From IMG/VR virus record IMGVR_UViG_3300027734_000325, positions 1 to 23,287 of that record: 23,287 nucleotides of DNA. One strand, written 5' to 3'. The translations under genes were made by a program, and so were the position numbers. Origin of the DNA: a virus. Positions 20,325 to 23,287 of this stretch are shown here, in pieces; the first letter of the stretch is position 1; each line of letters starts with the position of its first letter. Below the pieces are notes generated by a model. It worked only from the letters and a program-made list of their open reading frames with translations. It had not been told where the DNA came from and did not search any database.

Positions 20325-21242
20325 TTAAACACTAGGCCAATTGCCGTCTTGCACACTCCAAGGCCCAACAAGTTGATTCATGCCAACTGGGGCAAGTGAC
20401 ATTGCTGAGACCGGTACATCCTGCGCTTTGCAATAAGAAAGCGATCTTGTAAATTCACCCAACTCCACGGTGAAATCAAGTTTTTTGGCTTTTAAAAAGT
20501 AAAACTTTAAGCCAGCCAACATCAGGTCATCAGGGAAAATTGATGTATCTGTGTCCGCTGTATATGTTGACTTTGAGCCTTGATCTGAGCCTGCCGCGCA
20601 AATCCAGTAGTTAGAAACATACTCAAAAGAGAAGTTATAAACCGTGGTCAAAGCTTGGAAAATCCTAAACTTGTTGTTGTATATCCGATAGCGCTCGCGT
20701 GGGCCAATAGAGATAATGCCGCCCTGCAAGAATTGCCAATCCTGAGATGACTTAGTTCCAAGGTTGCGCCAATGGTCTGTCCTGTCCCAATTGGTGTCCG
20801 AAATCATGCGGTCGTAGCCATCGGGCAAGTCATAGTCCTGTTTGGCAAACGTCATTGAAACTGATGCCGTTGAGGTGGTGACGGGCGTGTTTAGTGTTAC
20901 CTGTGTTGAGCTATCAATGGTCAGAATCTCAGCATAAGGCGCTTGCCCTGTGCCTGTAATTACGTTGCCAACTTGCAAAGCCGCTGTGCTTGGAATTGCC
21001 GTGATAACTCTAGAGCCTGCCGTGATAGTGCCGGTGGTGCTCACCGCAAGCTCAGTCTGCCAAATATACGCTTGCACCAAACGCTGCCATTCAAAGTCCC
21101 TGACCAAATCCCTGCCCAACCGGTTAGCCAAAGCAAGAATTTGGATGGTCTGATTGTTAGATGAGCCAATTACTGACGGTGGCTGAGTTAAGCCCAGCTC
21201 TGCGGACATTTGATCAACCAGCTGCAGTAATGTGTAGCTCAT
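20325..21242 (-). CDS. Head-tail adaptor, P22 gp4-like
   Basis: A 305-aa structural protein. The N-terminal helices TLLQLVDQMSAELGLTQPP and then LALANRLGRDLVRDFEWQRL (about residues 4-55) are typical of the gp4-like tail accessory factor that binds under the portal ring. A beta-rich insert (about 65-135, with TTGTITAGSRVI) follows, then a helical C-terminal part. GAGGA is placed just before ATG 21242. Its position between the propeller-type protein and assembly genes fits a connector. Confidence 0.72.
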   Translation of the reverse strand: MSYTLLQLVDQMSAELGLTQPPSVIGSSNNQTIQILALANRLGRDLVRDFEWQRLVQAYIWQTELAVSTTGTITAGSRVITAIPSTAALQVGNVITGTGQAPYAEILTIDSSTQVTLNTPVTTSTASVSMTFAKQDYDLPDGYDRMISDTNWDRTDHWRNLGTKSSQDWQFLQGGIISIGPRERYRIYNNKFRIFQALTTVYNFSFEYVSNYWICAAGSDQGSKSTYTADTDTSIFPDDLMLAGLKFYFLKAKKLDFTVELGEFTRSLSYCKAQDVPVSAMSLAPVGMNQLVGPWSVQDGNWPSV

Positions 21243-21243
21243 A

Positions 21244-21822
21244 TCATTCCTCTACGGTTTCTTTTTTAGGTCTTCCGGCTTTTTTGTTGATCATCGCACG
21301 AAGCTCAGCCAATTCAGCCTCTTGAGCTTCCATTTTTTTATCCATCTCTGCGCGAATCTTGTCCATCATCTGCGAATCTTGAGCCGCCATGATGAAAGCC
21401 CGAGCCTTTGATCTCAAATCGTTAAAGCCCATAATCTTGTCGCCAGCCACATCAGGCAAGTTAGCAAACTGGTCAATGGTGAAAATGTTAAGCGCTTTGA
21501 ACTCTGCTTTTTGTGTTTCTGAAATTGCCATCCATGCGTCTATGGGTGTGCCAGCTACTTTTTGTTCTTTCTTTTGCTCGTATCTTGCCCACTCAATGGG
21601 GTAATCTTCCATGTCTTGCTCGCGCATGGGGCGGTCAACAACCAAGGTCGAATCGCCTGGCACTAACTTCTTGATAAAGATGCGTTCTTCAAAGATTGGG
21701 CGCTTTTCTGCGTCTGATTTAAAGTTATTACGCACCTGTACAGCATGAAAAAACACCGCCATCTTGCCACGGTTGTCTTCCATGAAGCTCTCGTTTGTCC
21801 AGCCTGCCACTTCGTTTTTCAT
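21244..21822 (-). CDS. Virion-operon protein of unknown function
   Basis: A 192-aa protein. The N-terminal half is beta-rich (MAVFFHAVQVRNNFKS, FIKKLVPGDSTLVVDRP); the middle holds IEWARYEQKKE and a GTPIDAWMAIS phrase, then a helical region with LNIFTIDQFANLPD that resembles a small helix-hairpin-helix, and a C-terminal coiled-coil ending AGRPKKETVEE. I recall this order from conserved proteins in phage head/tail operons, of unknown role. It could be a scaffold or assembly factor. Confidence 0.62.
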   Translation of the reverse strand: MKNEVAGWTNESFMEDNRGKMAVFFHAVQVRNNFKSDAEKRPIFEERIFIKKLVPGDSTLVVDRPMREQDMEDYPIEWARYEQKKEQKVAGTPIDAWMAISETQKAEFKALNIFTIDQFANLPDVAGDKIMGFNDLRSKARAFIMAAQDSQMMDKIRAEMDKKMEAQEAELAELRAMINKKAGRPKKETVEE

Positions 21823-22556
21823 GTTAATTCCTTGAGTTTGAAAGCAGTTTCCTGCATAAGACCATCGCCGTAAAACACCACTTCAGCATCCTGCGTTTCA
21901 ATGAATTTTTCCATTTCAATTGCCGCTTGGAGCATCTGCTGTGTTGTTTGGAAAGTTCTCAAACCAACTCTGACCATGATTTTAATCTGATCTTTGCCAG
22001 TATGAGCACCCGCGTGGCGGTTATTTGTATATGAACAATCCATGCCATGAATGTCAAACCGGCGAAACCCTAAAGCTGCCGAAACATTCATTGCCCTCAT
22101 GCCTACACTAGAACCGCCACCAATTAGGCTTTCCATGCCCTCGGGGTGGTGCTGGGCTACCCATGCCACCGTCTCGAAATCATCTCCATTTACCAAATGC
22201 CATACCTTAACATTTTTCCCTTTGAGAGTCTCCCAAAAAGTTGGGTGGCAAACCGAGGCCATCAGATACTTAGTGGCTTTCTGTGGCTTTCTTAACATTT
22301 CAGCTTTGTGCGGCCTTGGGTCGCAGTCAACATGAAAGTCAGGAATAACGCCCCTTTCCACCAAGTAATCATGTGCTCCTGAAACCGTCATTATTGGGCG
22401 TTTGAGCTGTTTCCAAGTGTCTGCAAGGCTTGGCCCATAACAAGCAATGGTCATGCGCCGGTCGTTGAATTTGCCCTTTTTCTTTAGCAGGGGCAAGTGA
22501 ATTGACTTTGCCATCTGCTCATGGCGCTCGGCGTTAGTTAAGACCCCTTTGAGCAT
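21819..22556 (-). CDS. MptE-like / DUF115-type protein
   Basis: A 245-aa protein with the signature of the 6-hydroxymethylpterin pyrophosphokinase MptE-like (DUF115) family: ACYGPSLADTWKQL, VSGAHDYLVERGVIPDFHVD, CDPRPHKAEM, IGGGSSVGMRAMNVSAALG and HGMDCSYTN. In bacteria the family includes motility-associated glycosylation proteins that act on flagellin. In phages it commonly travels with glycosyltransferases and methyltransferases, as here. It may help glycosylate virion or host proteins, but the substrate is unknown. SD GAGGG precedes ATG 22556. Confidence 0.8.
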   Translation of the reverse strand: MLKGVLTNAERHEQMAKSIHLPLLKKKGKFNDRRMTIACYGPSLADTWKQLKRPIMTVSGAHDYLVERGVIPDFHVDCDPRPHKAEMLRKPQKATKYLMASVCHPTFWETLKGKNVKVWHLVNGDDFETVAWVAQHHPEGMESLIGGGSSVGMRAMNVSAALGFRRFDIHGMDCSYTNNRHAGAHTGKDQIKIMVRVGLRTFQTTQQMLQAAIEMEKFIETQDAEVVFYGDGLMQETAFKLKELT

Positions 22557-23140
22557 TCCACCCTCATGTCTCTAAATGGGAAATGGTATCTAGGCTCGCA
22601 AAAGGTAATGTTCTGCATTCCTACTGATTGCAACATATCATGCAATGGGCGCTGAAACCAACCCCATCGATGGCACATAGCCTCGGCTTTATACTTAGGA
22701 TCACCCCACAAGGCAAAAGTCGTCATAAATGGCTGCAATGGCTCTTTGCTGACCACGCAATTGTGGACGTAGGCAAACACCTTATCCATGCAGGGAAGCT
22801 CTAAGATCATCTTGCCGCTTGGCTTTAACACCCGCTTCCACTCGGTCAACAAGTCGTAAGCTTCCCATTCATAAAAGTGCTCTAAAACGTGAATTGCCGC
22901 TACCGCATCGGCTGAGTCGCTTGCAATCTCTAGTTTTCTAAGGTCGCATTTGATGTCGGAAATATCAGAATGCAGGTCTACGTTTATCCAACCGTCCCAT
23001 TTCTTTGATCCGCATCCAAGGTTGTAGGCCGTCTCGTAGCGCTCTTCCACTTGTCGATCAGTATTTGAGGCGAGAATTCTGCCGTCACGAATTTCTGCGC
23101 CTTGGATATGAGTTCGTTCATGTTCTGCTGTTTTGTCCAT
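22538..23140 (-). CDS. SAM-dependent class I methyltransferase
   Basis: A 200-aa protein from ATG 23140, which has GAGGG six bases upstream. Motif I is YNLGCGSKKWDGWINVDL, about residues 39-56; further motifs are CDLRKLEIASDSADAVAAIH, HVLEHFYEW and LKPSGKMILELP. It should transfer methyl from SAM to an unknown acceptor, perhaps a sugar. The N-terminal about 30 residues overlap the end of the glycosyltransferase in another frame and do not look conserved; a GTG at 23050 would start closer to the domain but lacks an SD. Its end overlaps the MptE-like gene by 19 bp. Confidence 0.85.
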   Translation of the reverse strand: MDKTAEHERTHIQGAEIRDGRILASNTDRQVEERYETAYNLGCGSKKWDGWINVDLHSDISDIKCDLRKLEIASDSADAVAAIHVLEHFYEWEAYDLLTEWKRVLKPSGKMILELPCMDKVFAYVHNCVVSKEPLQPFMTTFALWGDPKYKAEAMCHRWGWFQRPLHDMLQSVGMQNITFCEPRYHFPFRDMRVECSKGS

Positions 23141-23287
23141 TCGATGCCCTCTTTGATGTTGCCGATATAAATGGGAAAATCTTTTAAGGCTGGGTGCGGC
23201 TCTGCAACCACAAAACAACCCTGTCTGATCGCCTCAATTGCCCTGTTTGCGCTTTTGTAAGAAGCAGTGGTAGGGATCACCACTATA
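22984..23287 (-). CDS. Glycosyltransferase, C-terminal part (start beyond window)
   Basis: The frame is open to the right edge and ends with TAA at 22984. About 100 residues are visible: PTTASYKSANRAIEAIRQGC then FVVAEPHPALKDFPIYIG, the donor-binding C-terminal Rossmann pattern of GT-B glycosyltransferases (GT1/GT4 type), followed by LIDKWKSATRR. The N-terminal acceptor-binding half is outside. It overlaps the methyltransferase gene by 157 bp if that gene starts at 23140. It forms a carbohydrate-modifying trio with the methyltransferase and the MptE-like gene. Confidence 0.72.
   Translation of the reverse strand, partial: IVVIPTTASYKSANRAIEAIRQGCFVVAEPHPALKDFPIYIGNIKEGIEWTKQQNMNELISKAQKFVTAEFSPQILIDKWKSATRRPTTLDADQRNGTVG

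Noticed and set aside
1-23287. tRNA genes, CRISPR arrays, insertion sequences, attachment site
   Set aside because: None recognised by eye on either strand; no integrase gene to anchor an att site.

Overview
The window is a stretch of a tailed bacteriophage (Caudoviricetes) genome or prophage. It has terminase genes, a long block of virion genes, a lysis block, a recombination block and a replication block, all tightly packed with ATGA, TAATG or GTGA junctions between genes. Base composition is moderate by eye. Shine-Dalgarno sites are of the ordinary GGAG/AGGAG type. A proteobacterial host, perhaps a freshwater betaproteobacterium, fits the general style (ERF, YqaJ, DUF1364-type HNH, three-TM holin), but the sequence alone does not name the host. 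No tRNA, integrase, insertion sequence or CRISPR array was seen.

Layout. (1) Positions 1-6476 on the minus strand, read leftward: a Cro-like repressor, a strong promoter, a highly structured tract that may be a small RNA, a short replication protein, a VRR-NUC nuclease, a PAPS-reductase-superfamily protein, a zinc-ribbon protein, an HNH protein followed by an intrinsic terminator, a DUF5856/Dps-like protein, a glycosyltransferase, a large virion-type protein, then the small and large terminase subunits. The large subunit runs off the left edge. One small plus-strand gene (811-1020) sits inside this block like a moron. (2) Positions 6477-6604: a divergent control region with two near-identical palindromes, TGTTAA-N6-TTAACA and TGTAAA-N6-TTAACA. 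(3) Positions 6605-10142 on the plus strand: small membrane protein, acidic protein, lipoprotein, ERF annealing protein, YqaJ exonuclease, a small protein with an SSB-type DDIPF tail, a winged-helix protein and small unknowns. (4) Positions 10012-12378 on the minus strand: M15 peptidase endolysin, three-TM holin and a run of small membrane and coiled-coil proteins that probably include the spanin function. (5) Positions 12392-23287 on the minus strand: tail fibre, putative internal or ejection proteins, a Q/N-rich repeat protein, tail/connector proteins (one gp4-like), then an MptE-like protein, a methyltransferase and a glycosyltransferase that runs off the right edge.

How it works together. 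The Cro-like protein probably acts at the two palindromes between the divergent early operons. ERF, YqaJ and the SSB-like protein form a single-strand annealing recombination module. The minus-strand replication operon supplies the O/DnaT-like protein and nucleases. The least explained element is the tract at 6125-6298: a promoter with a perfect TATAAT box feeds a region that can fold into a closed three-way junction with an 11-bp pseudoknot and ends in a T-rich stretch. This is the best candidate here for something undescribed.
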